DNA of 64,000 bases from an uncultured Coriobacteriales bacterium (GTDB lineage: Bacteria > Actinomycetota > Coriobacteriia > Coriobacteriales > QAMH01): contig CAKUES010000007.1 in the NCBI GenBank assembly GCA_934646835.1, positions 34,645-98,644 of the forward strand, written 5' to 3'. The position numbers and the translations under genes are program-made. Positions 54,461 through 63,957 of the stretch are shown here, piece after piece. The notes beneath the pieces are model-generated. The model saw only the letters and a program-made list of their open reading frames with translations, was not told the origin of the DNA and did not search any database. Every line of letters begins with the position of its first letter. Position 1 is the stretch's first letter.

Positions 54461-55906
54461 ATGCAGTTTTCACCCGTTTTTCAGCGTGGTTATGCATTCT
54501 TGAGCAGAATCATCCTCGCTGTGCTCATCGTTGCGGCAGCTTGCTGCGTGTTTACGCAGCCTGCCTTGGCGCTTGAGTCCGTAAAATGCACCGCGCAGAC
54601 CAACTCCGACACCACCAACGACGTCCTCGGCGCAACCGAGACCCGCGTGACTTGGGAGGGCCAAGCTGCTCCTAAGGAGAGCGTGAACTCCGTGACGCTC
54701 ACCTTCCCCGAGGGCACCAGCTTCGAGGCAGACGAGTCCAGGCTCACCGTCCTCACTGGCGACGACCTCATGACGCGCGAGAACCCCGACGTCACGTTTT
54801 CCAAGGACGGCCAGTCCGTCGTAGCGACGCTTGCCAAGCCCGCAGACGCCGGCGTGTACTTCCGCATCGAGGTCTATGGCGTCAAGTTCCCCGGCGAGGG
54901 CGGCGAGCAGCCCTTCACGGGTAGCTATACCCTGGCTGACGGCTCCACTAAGGCGCTTGACGACATCCCCTCCATCCAGGTGACTAAGGTCTCCCTACCC
55001 GAGCAGCTCTCCAGCTACCTCGCAGAGCAGGCGTGGGTCCAGCAGTGGAACGCCAACAAGTTCCTGCACTTGTTCTTCGACCCCACCATCCTTGTGACGA
55101 GCTTCCCGCAGGTGGTCGCGGGCTTTGGCATGGCGCTGCTCATCGTCTTCATCGCCTTTCCGCTTGCCATCCCCTTCGGCCTGGTCTTGTCGCTCATGCG
55201 CATGTCCAAGAGCCGCATCCTCAGGGGCCTGGCCAGCCTGTACGTCAACATCGTCCGCGGCACCCCGGTCTTCTTGCAGATCTACATCGCGTTCTTTGGC
55301 CTGCCGCTTGCCTTTGGCCAACTGCCTGAGATTCCGCTCGGTGTCGCCGTCTTGGCGCTCAACTCCGCTGCCTACCAGTGCGAGATCTTCCGCGCCGGCA
55401 TCCAGTCCATCAGTAAGGGCCAGTTCGAGGCCTCTCGCTCCCTGGGCATGAACGCTGCGCAGACCATGCTCTCCGTTATCATCCCGCAGACCATCCGCCG
55501 CGTGATCCCCACGATGACCAACGAGTTCATCCTGCTCTACAAAGACACCTCCATGCTCGCCGCTGTCGGCATCCTGGAGATCGTCATGTACGCCAAGAGC
55601 ATCGTCGCGTCCACGGGATCCATCACGCCCTATATCGTCGCTGCCTGCTTCTACCTCGTCATTACCTTGCCGCTGGCTAAGATCGTCGGCATCCTCGAGG
55701 CTAAGCTCGACATGGACAAGAAGACCATGCCGCAGCCCAAGAAGGGCGGCAAGGGCGGTTTCTTCTCCGGTGGCAGCCTGAGCGCATCCGAGGACTCCAG
55801 CTCCGTCGCGCTCACCAACGCCGCCGCAAGCGCGGGCGGTCCGGTGGCCGTCGCAGGCAATCCTGACCTGCAATCTCAGCTCAACGGGGAAGGAGGCCGA
55901 GCATAA
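54461..55906 (+). CDS. Amino acid ABC permease with extra N-terminal extracytoplasmic domain
   Basis: This is a HisM/GlnP-type permease with an unusual front. A signal-like helix (about residues 14-36, ending at QPALA) is followed by about 155 residues of predicted beta-rich extracytoplasmic domain (VTLTFPEGTSFEA, GVYFRIEVYGVKFPG). The permease core begins at about residue 210, with four to five helices and the EAA motif EASRSLGMNAAQTMLSVIIPQ split around residues 327-347. A Gly/Ser/Ala-rich cytoplasmic tail of about 60 residues ends the protein. At 481 residues it is twice the usual 220-240. The stop overlaps the ATPase start. Confidence 0.88.
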   Translation: MQFSPVFQRGYAFLSRIILAVLIVAAACCVFTQPALALESVKCTAQTNSDTTNDVLGATETRVTWEGQAAPKESVNSVTLTFPEGTSFEADESRLTVLTGDDLMTRENPDVTFSKDGQSVVATLAKPADAGVYFRIEVYGVKFPGEGGEQPFTGSYTLADGSTKALDDIPSIQVTKVSLPEQLSSYLAEQAWVQQWNANKFLHLFFDPTILVTSFPQVVAGFGMALLIVFIAFPLAIPFGLVLSLMRMSKSRILRGLASLYVNIVRGTPVFLQIYIAFFGLPLAFGQLPEIPLGVAVLALNSAAYQCEIFRAGIQSISKGQFEASRSLGMNAAQTMLSVIIPQTIRRVIPTMTNEFILLYKDTSMLAAVGILEIVMYAKSIVASTGSITPYIVAACFYLVITLPLAKIVGILEAKLDMDKKTMPQPKKGGKGGFFSGGSLSASEDSSSVALTNAAASAGGPVAVAGNPDLQSQLNGEGGRA

Positions 55907-56649
55907 TGGCCGCATCTGAAGAAATCATGGTGAGCATCCAGCACCTCGAGAAGTCCTACGGTGCCCTCCAGGTACTCCGCGATGTGAACATCGACATCAA
56001 GAAGGGCGAGGTCGTCGTCGTCTTGGGTCCCTCTGGCTCCGGTAAGTCGACCATGCTGCGCTGCATCAATTTGCTCGAGCAGCCTACGGGGGGTCACATC
56101 TACATCGAGGGCCAAGAGATCACGGATCCCAAGACCGACATCAACAAACTCCGCGAGCACGTCGGCATGGTGTTCCAGTCCTTCAATCTCTTCCCGCACC
56201 TGACGGCCAAGAAAAACGTCATGCTCGCCCAGCGCAAGGTGCTCAAGCGCTCCAAGGAAGAGGCCGAGAAGATCGCCCTCGAGCGTCTGGCGGAGGTCGG
56301 GCTGGCAGAGCGTGCCGACTACCTGCCCAGCCAGCTTTCTGGCGGTCAGCAGCAGCGCGTCGCCATCGCACGCGCTTTGGCGATGGAGCCCCACGTCATG
56401 CTCTTCGACGAGGCAACCTCCGCGCTCGACCCCGAGCTCGTCCGTGGCGTCCTCGACGTCATGCGCTCCCTTGCAGAGGAGGGCATGACGATGGTCGTCG
56501 TCACGCACGAGATGGGCTTTGCCCGTGAGGTCGCCGATCGCGTCATCTTCATGGAGGACGGCGTTGTTGTCGAGGAGGGTACCCCCGAGGAGGTCTTCGA
56601 CAATCCCAAGTCCGAGCGCACCAAGGACTTCCTGGGCCATATCAAGTAG
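55906..56649 (+). CDS. Amino acid ABC transporter ATP-binding protein (GlnQ/HisP type)
   Basis: This ATPase of the polar amino acid importer has all functional motifs: Walker A GPSGSGKST (about residues 43-51), Q-loop VFQSFNLFPH, signature LSGGQQQR, Walker B VMLFDEATSALD and the switch His in VVTHEMGFA. It has 247 residues, and the start overlaps the permease stop (TAATG). A 35-base palindrome 20 bases downstream is the likely end of the transcript. Confidence 0.96.
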   Translation: MAASEEIMVSIQHLEKSYGALQVLRDVNIDIKKGEVVVVLGPSGSGKSTMLRCINLLEQPTGGHIYIEGQEITDPKTDINKLREHVGMVFQSFNLFPHLTAKKNVMLAQRKVLKRSKEEAEKIALERLAEVGLAERADYLPSQLSGGQQQRVAIARALAMEPHVMLFDEATSALDPELVRGVLDVMRSLAEEGMTMVVVTHEMGFAREVADRVIFMEDGVVVEEGTPEEVFDNPKSERTKDFLGHIK

Positions 56650-56668
56650 CTTTAGGTGTCACTTTCAC

Positions 56669-56703
56669 GGGTCAACAATTCAGTCAGACTGAATTGTTGA
56701 CCC
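56669..56703. terminator. Palindromic terminator, TTCAGTCAGACTGAA core
   Basis: Arms 56669-56685 and 56687-56703 are perfectly complementary over 17 bases with a single A between them. TTCAGTCAGACTGA and TGTTGAC are shared with the hairpin behind coaBC (17374). ACGTTGCGTTTTT follows. It lies behind the transporter ATPase gene. Confidence 0.72.
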
Positions 56704-56757
56704 ACGTTGCGTTTTTGGTGGATGGATATGAAGTCGCCTGTGCCAGTCCCGGCATCT

Positions 56758-56795
56758 CCGTCATTCCGCGCTGCGCGTTCTGCTCAGAATGACGG
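56758..56795. repeat. CCGTCATTC...GAATGACGG inverted repeat
   Basis: CCGTCATTC (56758-56766) and GAATGACGG (56787-56795) enclose CGCGCTGCGCGTTCTGCTCA. It resembles the widespread GTCATTCTGAGCG-type intergenic repeat; a larger, decayed relative is at 34984-35095. Confidence 0.6.
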
Positions 56796-56950
56796 TTTTC
56801 TTCTTGCATAGGCGGCTTTGGGCCTGTAATATGTTTCCTTGCGTGTTTACCTGTCGCCTGGTGTTTGCCATACCCTTGGACGCTCACCCGGCCTCAGGCG
56901 TATCAGTAGAAGATGCCCGCGCAGCATCGCCAAAAGAAGGGTTGTCAATC

Positions 56951-57226
56951 ATGACTATCTCCAAGGAGACCAAGGCTCAGCTTTGCGCCGAGTTTGGTAA
57001 GAACGCTCAGGACTCCGGCTCCTCCGCTGTCCAGGTCGCTATCCTGACCTACCGCATCAAGGAGCTCACCGAGCACGTGAAGGTTCACAAGAAGGACCAT
57101 CACACTCGCCGCGGCCTGCTCAAGCTGGTCGGTAAGCGTCGTCGTCTGCTGTCCTACATCAAGAACAACGACATCAACGAGTACCGCGAGCTCATCGCAA
57201 AGCTCGGCATCCGCGACAACATCTAG
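56951..57226 (+). CDS. rpsO: 30S ribosomal protein S15
   Basis: S15 binds 16S rRNA early in 30S assembly. ATG 56951 begins MTISKETKAQL; the typical DSGSSAVQVAILTYRI, HKKDHHTRRGLL, and RRRLLSYIKN follow. The real length is 91 residues, normal for S15; upstream codons in the same frame do not resemble the family. A possible promoter is TTTACC (56846) and CATACC (56868), spacing 17. pnp follows behind a terminator, the classic rpsO-pnp order. Confidence 0.96.
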   Translation: MTISKETKAQLCAEFGKNAQDSGSSAVQVAILTYRIKELTEHVKVHKKDHHTRRGLLKLVGKRRRLLSYIKNNDINEYRELIAKLGIRDNI

Positions 57227-57254
57227 TTTTAGCGGGTTACACTTGGAAACAGAG

Positions 57255-57280
57255 AGGCGGCTTACCAGTCGCCTTTTTGT
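57255..57280 (+). terminator. Intrinsic terminator between rpsO and pnp
   Basis: AGGCGGCT (57255-57262) pairs with AGTCGCCT (57267-57274, one G-U) around TACC and is followed by a run of five T. It should let only part of the rpsO transcription reach pnp. Confidence 0.75.
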
Positions 57281-57408
57281 CTATTTGCGCCTGCTCGGCT
57301 CCATGGGGGAGCAAGAGGGGCAGACCTGCAGGGGCGCAAGGCCGTTGCAGGTGTTGTGAGCTGTAGCGCACGGGGCGCTGCAGCGCGAAGAGAAGAGAAT
57401 GTAGAAGA

Positions 57409-59622
57409 ATGACAAAAGTTACACACGAGTTCGACCTCTACGGCAAGCATTACGTCCTCGAGACCGGCGAGCTTGCCAAACAGGCTACCGGCGCTGTCGT
57501 CGTCAAGCAGGGCGACACCCAGCTGCTGTGCACCGCTGTGATCTCCAAGGAGAAGCGCGACCTGGACTTCTTCCCCCTGACTGTCGATTTCATCGAGAAG
57601 ATGTACGCAGTCGGTCGCATCCCCGGCGGCTACCTCAAGCGCGAGGCTCGTCCTTCCGATAAGGGCACCCTCACCGCCCGCATGGTCGACCGTCCCATCC
57701 GCCCCGGCTTCGCCGACGGCTTCCGCAACGACGTCCACATCGTCATCACCACTCTGTGCTGCGACCAGGTCAACCAGCCTGACGTCATCTCCATCATGGG
57801 TGCCTCCGCTGCCCTGATGGTCGGCGGCACTCCCTTCGACGGCCCTTGCGCCGGTGTTCGCGTTGCACGCGACATCGAGACCAAGGAGTACATCGTCAAC
57901 CCCACCTTCGAGGAGGAGGCAAACTCCGACCTCAACCTGATCGTCGCCGGTACCAAGGACTACATCTCCATGGTCGAGGCCGGCGGTGACGAGATCCCCG
58001 AGGAGGACATGCTCCACGCCCTCGAGTACGCACAGAAGGTTATCGGCGAGTTCTGCGATGAGCAGCAGAAGTTCCTCGACATGTGCGACATCACCCCCAA
58101 GAACTACGAGCTCGACCAGCCCGTCCCCGAGGTCATCGACCAGGTCGCTACCTACTACGACCAGATGTACGCAGCCCTCAAGGATGCCGACAAGCTCTCC
58201 CGCTTGGAGAAGGTCGAGGAGCTGAAGGCCCAGATCAAGGAGTCCTTCACGGAGGAGCAGCGCGCAGCCTACGGCCGCGAGATCGCAGCTGCCTGCAAGG
58301 CGCTCGAGAAGAAGGCCATGCGCACCATGGTCCTCACCACCGGCGAGCGCGTTGACGGCCGTGCTGTCGACGAGGTCCGCCCCCTGTACATCAAGCCCCA
58401 TTACCTCAAGCGCGCTCATGGCTCCGGTCTGTTCCAGCGCGGTCAGACGCAGGTTCTCTCTGTTCTGACCCTGGGCATGCTCAACGAGTGGCAGCGCCTG
58501 GACACCATCGACCCCGCAGAGGGCAAGCGCTACATCCATCAGTACAACTTCCCGCCGTACTGCACCGGCGAGGTTGGTCGCATGGGTGCCCCCAAGCGCC
58601 GCGAGCTCGGCCATGGCGCTCTGGCATCTCGTGCTCTTGAGCCGATGATCCCCTCCGAGGAGGAGTTCCCCTACACGATCCGCGTCGTGTCCGAGGTCAT
58701 GGAGTCCAACGGTTCTTCTTCCATGGCGTCTACCTGCGGCTCCACCCTCGCTCTGATGGACGCTGGCGTGCCCATCAAGCGCCCCGTCTCTGGTGTGGCC
58801 ATGGGCCTCATCAAGGAGGGCGATGACACCGTCATCCTGACCGACATCCAGGGTCTCGAGGACTTCCTCGGCGACATGGACTTCAAGGTCTGCGGTACGA
58901 CCGAGGGCATCACCGCCCTGCAGATGGACAACAAGGCCAAGGGCCTGTCCACGGAGATTCTCGGCAAGGCTCTGGCTCAGGCCAAGAAGGGCCGCGCAGA
59001 GATCCTCGACGCTATGCTGGCAGAGATCGACGCGCCGCGCGAGGAGCTCTCCGAGTACGCACCGCGCATCATCACGGTCCACATCCCCGTCGACAAGATT
59101 CGTGACGTCATCGGTAAGGGCGGCGACACCATCCGCTCCATCCAGTCCGAGACCGGTGCGACCATCGACATCCAGGAGGACGGCACCGTTTTGATCGCCT
59201 CCACGGACCTGGGTGGCGAGCAGGCCAAGAAGATGATCGAGGAGATCGTCAAGGTCCCCGAGGTCGGCGAGGAGTACGAGGGCACTGTCGTCAACATCCA
59301 GTCCTTTGGCGCCTTCGTCAAGCTGACTGCCAAGCAGGACGGCCTGCTGCACATCTCCCGCGTTGCCAACGGCCGCGTGGGTAGCGTTGAGGATGTCCTG
59401 TCCGAGGGCGACGTCGTCAAGGTCAAGGTTATCGAGGTCGACGAGAAGACCGGCAAGATCTCCCTGGACCGCCTCGACAAGCCCGACGCCCCCGAGGGCT
59501 CCTACGACCCCAAGCGCGACAACGGTGGCCGCGAGCGTCGTGAGCGCCGCGATCACGGTGAGCGCCGTGGCAACGGCAACGGTGGCGATCGCCGCCCCCG
59601 TCGTCCCCGCCGCGAGGACTAA
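57409..59622 (+). CDS. pnp: Polyribonucleotide nucleotidyltransferase
   Basis: This 3'-5' phosphorolytic exoribonuclease acts in RNA decay. Two RNase PH-like cores are visible (GRIPGGYLKREARPSD early; GSGLFQRGQTQ and the second active site with SNGSSSMASTCG), separated by an all-helical part. A KH domain (DKIRDVIGKGGDTIR) at about residue 565 and an S1 domain (YEGTVVNIQSFGAFVKL) at about 625 follow. The C-terminal 40 residues are Arg/Gly/Asp-rich and probably disordered. It has 737 residues. The ATG lacks a strong ribosome site. Confidence 0.97.
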   Translation: MTKVTHEFDLYGKHYVLETGELAKQATGAVVVKQGDTQLLCTAVISKEKRDLDFFPLTVDFIEKMYAVGRIPGGYLKREARPSDKGTLTARMVDRPIRPGFADGFRNDVHIVITTLCCDQVNQPDVISIMGASAALMVGGTPFDGPCAGVRVARDIETKEYIVNPTFEEEANSDLNLIVAGTKDYISMVEAGGDEIPEEDMLHALEYAQKVIGEFCDEQQKFLDMCDITPKNYELDQPVPEVIDQVATYYDQMYAALKDADKLSRLEKVEELKAQIKESFTEEQRAAYGREIAAACKALEKKAMRTMVLTTGERVDGRAVDEVRPLYIKPHYLKRAHGSGLFQRGQTQVLSVLTLGMLNEWQRLDTIDPAEGKRYIHQYNFPPYCTGEVGRMGAPKRRELGHGALASRALEPMIPSEEEFPYTIRVVSEVMESNGSSSMASTCGSTLALMDAGVPIKRPVSGVAMGLIKEGDDTVILTDIQGLEDFLGDMDFKVCGTTEGITALQMDNKAKGLSTEILGKALAQAKKGRAEILDAMLAEIDAPREELSEYAPRIITVHIPVDKIRDVIGKGGDTIRSIQSETGATIDIQEDGTVLIASTDLGGEQAKKMIEEIVKVPEVGEEYEGTVVNIQSFGAFVKLTAKQDGLLHISRVANGRVGSVEDVLSEGDVVKVKVIEVDEKTGKISLDRLDKPDAPEGSYDPKRDNGGRERRERRDHGERRGNGNGGDRRPRRPRRED

Positions 59623-59644
59623 TAGCCATAAGGCATAGATAACC

Positions 59645-59676
59645 AAGGACCCAGACATCGCGTCTGGGTCCTTTTG
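59645..59676 (+). terminator. Intrinsic terminator after pnp
   Basis: AAGGACCCAGAC pairs perfectly with GTCTGGGTCCTT (59645-59656, 59662-59673) and is followed by TTGTG, 22 bases after the stop. Confidence 0.85.
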
Positions 59677-59709
59677 TGTTTGCGGGTAGGGGGTCTTGAG
59701 CAGCACTTT

Positions 59710-59781
59710 CTGTACTAAACCGACCAGGTCACTTCCGTTCAGCCTGTGGCTTGAACGGAACGTCTGGTCGGTTTTGTACAG
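59710..59781. repeat. Inverted repeat with GACCAGGTC / GTCTGGTCGG
   Basis: Arms 59710-59744 and 59748-59781 pair along most of their length (CTGTAC, AAACCGACCAG and TTCCGTTCA-GCC with their complements) around TGT. It shares GACCAGG and the GAACGG segment with the repeat at 31758-31839. It lies between pnp and the CapA-like gene. Confidence 0.72.
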
Positions 59782-59904
59782 CTTGCTACAAATAGGCGGA
59801 TGTAGAGCCTTCGCTGCTCTTACTGAGCCTTGCTCGTTTCGCCTGGCATTTCTGTCGTGGTAAACTTCTCGAATCTGTAATCTTTTGATGCAAAGGAACA
59901 ACTC

Positions 59905-61194
59905 ATGTCGTATCGACATCAAAAGGGCATACCGGGATTGTACGGTGGCGACGCCCGCGGCCTCTACGGCTCTCGCAGCTACGGCGTGCGCAACACCATG
60001 ATCTACGGCAAGCCGCCTTCTCCGCGTTGGCCCAAGATCGTCATCGCGGTGCTCCTCGTGCTCGTCGTCGCGCTGTGCATCAGGCAGTTTGCCTGCGGTG
60101 GCATCATTCCCAAGGGCAACGACCAGCAGCAACAGCAAGAGCAAGTGCAGCAGGACCAGCAGCAGGAGGCCACGCAACAAGAAGAGCAGCAGCCTGTTGC
60201 TTCCGGCGTGTCCGGTACGGTGACCATCAGCGCTGTCGGCGATTGCACGCTCGGCACGGACATCAACCTGCCGGAGGACACCAACTTCACCAAGGTCTAC
60301 AAAACCAACAATGACGCCTACTTTTTCAAGCGCGTCGTCAGCTACCTTGAGTCCGATGACATCACCATCGCCAACCTCGAGGGCGCTTTGACCAACAAGA
60401 CGGAAAAAGAGGACAAGGGCGAGGGCAGCTTCAACTTCAGGGGTCCCACCAAGTACGCCAACATCCTCACCAAGGGATCAGTCGAGGTTTGCAACCTGGC
60501 TAACAACCACTCCTTCGATTACGGCAGCGATGGCTACGCGGACACCAAGAAGACCCTCGACAAGGCTAAGATCGGCTACTTCTGCGCGGATCTCACCTAT
60601 GTCAAGGAGGTCAACGGCATCAAGGTGGGCTTCATGGGCATCAACGCCACTGCCGGCTACGACACTGCAACGGACACGATGAAGCAATCCGCAAAGGCGC
60701 TCAAGAACGAGGGCTGCGACCTCGTCATCGGCGTCTTCCACTGGGGCGTTGAGGGCGACTACAAGGTCGAAAGCGACCAGGTGAAGCTTGCTCATGCTGC
60801 GGTCGATGCTGGCTGCAACCTCGTGCTTGGTGGCCATCCGCATCTACTGCAGGGCATTGAGAGCTACAACGGCGCCAACATCGTCTACAGCCTGGGCAAC
60901 TTCGTCTTTGGCGGCAATGACGACCCCATGGACTACGAGACCATGATCTACCAGCAGACCTTCACCTTCGAGAACGGGCAGCTGGTTGCCGACGCCACCG
61001 CATCGAGCGCGCAGATCATCCCGTGCCGTTTGAGCACATCCAAGAAGGTCAACAACTATCAGCCCATGGCGGTGAGCGGCGACGAGGGCACCAAGATCGT
61101 GAAGAACGTCAACAAGCGCTCTTCTGCGCTCAAGGGCACTGCCGTTCAGTTCTCCACAACGCTCGATGACGACAACATCGCCAAAGTGAAGTAA
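59905..61194 (+). CDS. CapA-family (PGA_cap) membrane-anchored protein
   Basis: It resembles the CapA/PgsA type of metallophosphatase-like proteins, first linked to poly-gamma-glutamate capsule formation but present in many bacteria without that polymer. Residues 1-43 are cytoplasmic and Gly/Tyr-rich, 44-59 form a membrane anchor, and 74-97 are a Gln-rich linker. The domain then shows VGDCTLG (about 111), ANLEGALT, the metal-like CNLANNHSFDYG, VFHWGVE, GGHPHLLQGIE and SLGNFVFG. No pgsB/capB or pgsC/capC gene is nearby, so the substrate is unknown. It has 429 residues. Confidence 0.87.
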   Translation: MSYRHQKGIPGLYGGDARGLYGSRSYGVRNTMIYGKPPSPRWPKIVIAVLLVLVVALCIRQFACGGIIPKGNDQQQQQEQVQQDQQQEATQQEEQQPVASGVSGTVTISAVGDCTLGTDINLPEDTNFTKVYKTNNDAYFFKRVVSYLESDDITIANLEGALTNKTEKEDKGEGSFNFRGPTKYANILTKGSVEVCNLANNHSFDYGSDGYADTKKTLDKAKIGYFCADLTYVKEVNGIKVGFMGINATAGYDTATDTMKQSAKALKNEGCDLVIGVFHWGVEGDYKVESDQVKLAHAAVDAGCNLVLGGHPHLLQGIESYNGANIVYSLGNFVFGGNDDPMDYETMIYQQTFTFENGQLVADATASSAQIIPCRLSTSKKVNNYQPMAVSGDEGTKIVKNVNKRSSALKGTAVQFSTTLDDDNIAKVK

Positions 61195-61269
61195 CGACAA
61201 GGCGGGGATAGCGCGCGCTTAGCGTTATCATGTTCCGATACGAAATTTTGTACTAGAGGAGCTTAGTCA

Positions 61270-62334
61270 ATGGCACTTTCCATCGGCATCGTGGGCTTGC
61301 CTAACGTCGGCAAGTCAACGTTGTTCAACTCGCTGACCAAGCAGAACATCTTGGCGGCAAACTACCCCTTTGCAACCATCGAGCCCAACCAGGGCATCGT
61401 TCCCGTTCCCGATGAGCGCCTGCAGGTGCTCGCGGATATCGTCAACCCTGGCCGTATCGTCCCTGCCACGGTCGAGTTCGTCGACATCGCTGGTTTGGTC
61501 GCCGGCGCGAGCAGGGGAGAGGGTCTGGGCAACCAGTTCCTCGCCAACATCCGCGAGTGCGACGCCATCTGCGAGGTTGTGCGCTACTTCGACGACCCTG
61601 ATATCGTCCGCAGCGAGTGCTGCAGCGACCCCGAGAGCGACTTCGAGACTATCCGCACGGAGCTCGTGCTGGCAGACCTCGGCACTGTCGAGCGCGCCTT
61701 GCCCCGTCTTGAGAAAGACGCCAAGCGCGAGAAGGACCTGCAGATCAAGGTCGATACCGCAAAGCGCCTTGTCGAGTGGTTTGACGACGTCAAGCCCGCG
61801 CGCGACATGCCCATGACGGACGAGGAGCGCGAGGCCATCGCGGACCTTCACCTCATGACGATGAAGCCGATCATGGTCATCGCCAACGTCGACGAGGACC
61901 AGGCAACTGCAGACCTGCCGGAGATTGGCGGCATCAAACCGCTGCCCTTGTGCGCCAAGATCGAGTCCGAGATCGCGGAGCTCGACGAGGAGGAGGCTGC
62001 GGTCTTTTTGGAGGAGCTCGGTCTCGAGGAGTCTGGCCTGAGCCGCCTGGCCAAGGCAGCTTACAAGCTGCTCGGCTTGCAGAGCTTCTTTACCGCCGGC
62101 GAGATGGAGGTCAAGGCCTGGACCGTCAAGGTCGGTGCCAAGGCGCCTCAGGCTGCCGGTGTCATCCACACCGACTTCGAGCGCGGCTTCATCAAGGCCG
62201 AGACCGCTTCCTACGACGACTACGTCGAGTTTGGCGGCGAGCAGGGTTGCAAGGCAGCCGGCAAGCTGCGCCAGGAGGGTAAGGAATACGTCGTCCAAGA
62301 TGGCGACATCATGCATTTCAAGTTCAACGTCTAG
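61270..62334 (+). CDS. ychF: Redox-regulated ATPase YchF (Obg-like)
   Basis: It belongs to the OBG-related family that prefers ATP over GTP and interacts with ribosomes. GLPNVGKSTLFNSLTK (residues 8-23) is the P-loop, ANYPFATIEPNQG the switch region, and NVDE replaces the G4 NKxD, which explains the ATP preference. A coiled-coil insertion lies at about residues 125-185. The C-terminal TGS domain has FTAGEMEVKAWTV and GDIMHFKFNV. The length is 354 residues. guaA starts 14 bases later. Confidence 0.96.
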   Translation: MALSIGIVGLPNVGKSTLFNSLTKQNILAANYPFATIEPNQGIVPVPDERLQVLADIVNPGRIVPATVEFVDIAGLVAGASRGEGLGNQFLANIRECDAICEVVRYFDDPDIVRSECCSDPESDFETIRTELVLADLGTVERALPRLEKDAKREKDLQIKVDTAKRLVEWFDDVKPARDMPMTDEEREAIADLHLMTMKPIMVIANVDEDQATADLPEIGGIKPLPLCAKIESEIAELDEEEAAVFLEELGLEESGLSRLAKAAYKLLGLQSFFTAGEMEVKAWTVKVGAKAPQAAGVIHTDFERGFIKAETASYDDYVEFGGEQGCKAAGKLRQEGKEYVVQDGDIMHFKFNV

Positions 62335-62348
62335 AGGAAAGAAAGTTC

Positions 62349-63920
62349 ATGTCTAAGGTTCTGGTTCTTGACTTTGGTGCGCAGTACGGCCAGCTCATCG
62401 CTCGTCGCGTGCGCGACCTCAACGTTTACTCGGAGATCGTCCCCTGCGACATCTCTGCCGCTGAGATCAAAGAGCTGGGTGCAGATGCGCTCATTCTCTC
62501 CGGTGGCCCTGCTAGCGTTTATGCCGAGGATGCCCCCAAGGTCGATCCCGCTATCTACGAGCTCGACCTGCCTGTGCTCGGCTTCTGCTACGGCCATCAG
62601 ATCACTGCGGTGACCCTGGGCGGTAACGTCGGTCATTCTGAGATCGGCGAGTACGGTAAGGCCCAGCTGCATCGCGCTGGCGAGTCCCTGCTCTTTGCAG
62701 GTACTCCGGACGAGCAGCAGGTCTGGATGTCCCATCGCGATGCCGTGAGCGAGGTTCCTTCTGGCTTCATCGTCACCGCATCCACGGACGTTTGCCCGGT
62801 TGCCGCAATGGAATGCGCAGAGAAGAGGATCTTCACCACACAGTTCCACCCCGAGGTCAAGCACTCTCCCTATGGTCAGCAGCTTCTCAAGAACTTCCTC
62901 TTCGAGATTGCCAAGCTCGATGCAGATTGGAACATGGACACCATCATCGAGGACAGCATCGCCGCTATCCGCGAACAGGTTGGCGATAAGAAGGTTATCC
63001 TCGGTCTGTCCGGTGGCGTTGACTCCTCAGTCGTCGCAGCCCTGTGCTCCAAGGCGATTGGCAAGCAGCTGACCTGCGTCTTCGTCAACCACGGCCTGCT
63101 GCGCAAGAACGAGCCGGAGGAGGTCGAGGAGGTCTTCACTAAACAGTTCGACGTCGATTTTGTGCATGTCCATGCAGAGGAGCGCTACGCTAATCTGCTG
63201 GCTGATGTCGTCGATCCCGAGGAGAAGCGCCGCATCATCGGCACCCAGTTCTGGAACGAGTTCTTCTCCGTTGCGCAGGATCTCGACGGTGTTCAGTTCA
63301 TGGCTCAGGGCACGATCTACCCCGATATCATCGAGTCCGGTGCTCGCAAGACCGGCGGCAAGGCCTCTACCATCAAGAGCCACCACAACCTGATCCCGTT
63401 CCCCGAGGGCGTTCACTTCGACCTGATTGAGCCGCTTGACCACTTCTTCAAGGACGAGGTCCGCGCCCTGGGCACTGCACTGGGTCTGCCTGATCACATC
63501 GTCCATCGCCAGCCGTTCCCCGGCCCTGGTTTGGCAATCCGCATCATCGGCAGCGTCACGCCCGAGAAGCTCGAGATCCTCAAGAACGCTGATGCCATCG
63601 TGCGCGAGGAGCTTGACGCTTACAACGAGCGCCTCTTCGAGGAGACTGGCGATCGTAACTCCGAGCATGCTTGCTGGCAGTACTTTGCCGTCCTGCCTGA
63701 TATCAAGAGCGTCGGCGTTATGGGCGACGAGCGCACCTACCAGCGCCCCATCATCCTGCGCGCTGTTGAATCCAGCGATGCGATGACCGCTGATTGGGCC
63801 AAGCTGCCCTACGACGTGCTGGCCAAGATCTCCGGTCGCATCGTTGCCGAAGTCCCCGGTGCCAACCGCGTCTGCTACGACATCACGTCCAAGCCCCCCG
63901 CGACGATCGAGTGGGAGTAA
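62349..63920 (+). CDS. guaA: GMP synthase (glutamine-hydrolysing)
   Basis: It aminates XMP to GMP using glutamine and ATP. The class I amidotransferase domain (residues 1 to about 195) has the nucleophile in GFCYGHQ and His-Glu in QFHPEVKH. The ATP pyrophosphatase domain has the PP-loop GLSGGVDSSV (about residue 219), and the C-terminal dimerisation domain has RQPFPGPGLAIR and the final ITSKPPATIEWE. It has 523 residues. It is co-oriented with ychF and ends in a terminator. Confidence 0.97.
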   Translation: MSKVLVLDFGAQYGQLIARRVRDLNVYSEIVPCDISAAEIKELGADALILSGGPASVYAEDAPKVDPAIYELDLPVLGFCYGHQITAVTLGGNVGHSEIGEYGKAQLHRAGESLLFAGTPDEQQVWMSHRDAVSEVPSGFIVTASTDVCPVAAMECAEKRIFTTQFHPEVKHSPYGQQLLKNFLFEIAKLDADWNMDTIIEDSIAAIREQVGDKKVILGLSGGVDSSVVAALCSKAIGKQLTCVFVNHGLLRKNEPEEVEEVFTKQFDVDFVHVHAEERYANLLADVVDPEEKRRIIGTQFWNEFFSVAQDLDGVQFMAQGTIYPDIIESGARKTGGKASTIKSHHNLIPFPEGVHFDLIEPLDHFFKDEVRALGTALGLPDHIVHRQPFPGPGLAIRIIGSVTPEKLEILKNADAIVREELDAYNERLFEETGDRNSEHACWQYFAVLPDIKSVGVMGDERTYQRPIILRAVESSDAMTADWAKLPYDVLAKISGRIVAEVPGANRVCYDITSKPPATIEWE

Positions 63921-63924
63921 AAGC

Positions 63925-63942
63925 TGATACAGTATCGTATCA
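63925..63942. promoter_or_regulatory. Small palindrome after guaA
   Basis: TGATACAGTATCGTATCA contains the inverted repeat TGATAC/GTATCA and an inner GATAC/GTATC. It may be an operator for a gene beyond the window or chance. Confidence 0.25.
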
Positions 63943-63957
63943 ATATGTGACCTAGTG

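Noticed and set aside
57262..60180. 972-codon open frame opposite pnp
   Set aside because: Complementary to the pnp coding strand, Leu/Val/Asp repetitive, no ribosome site or family resemblance.
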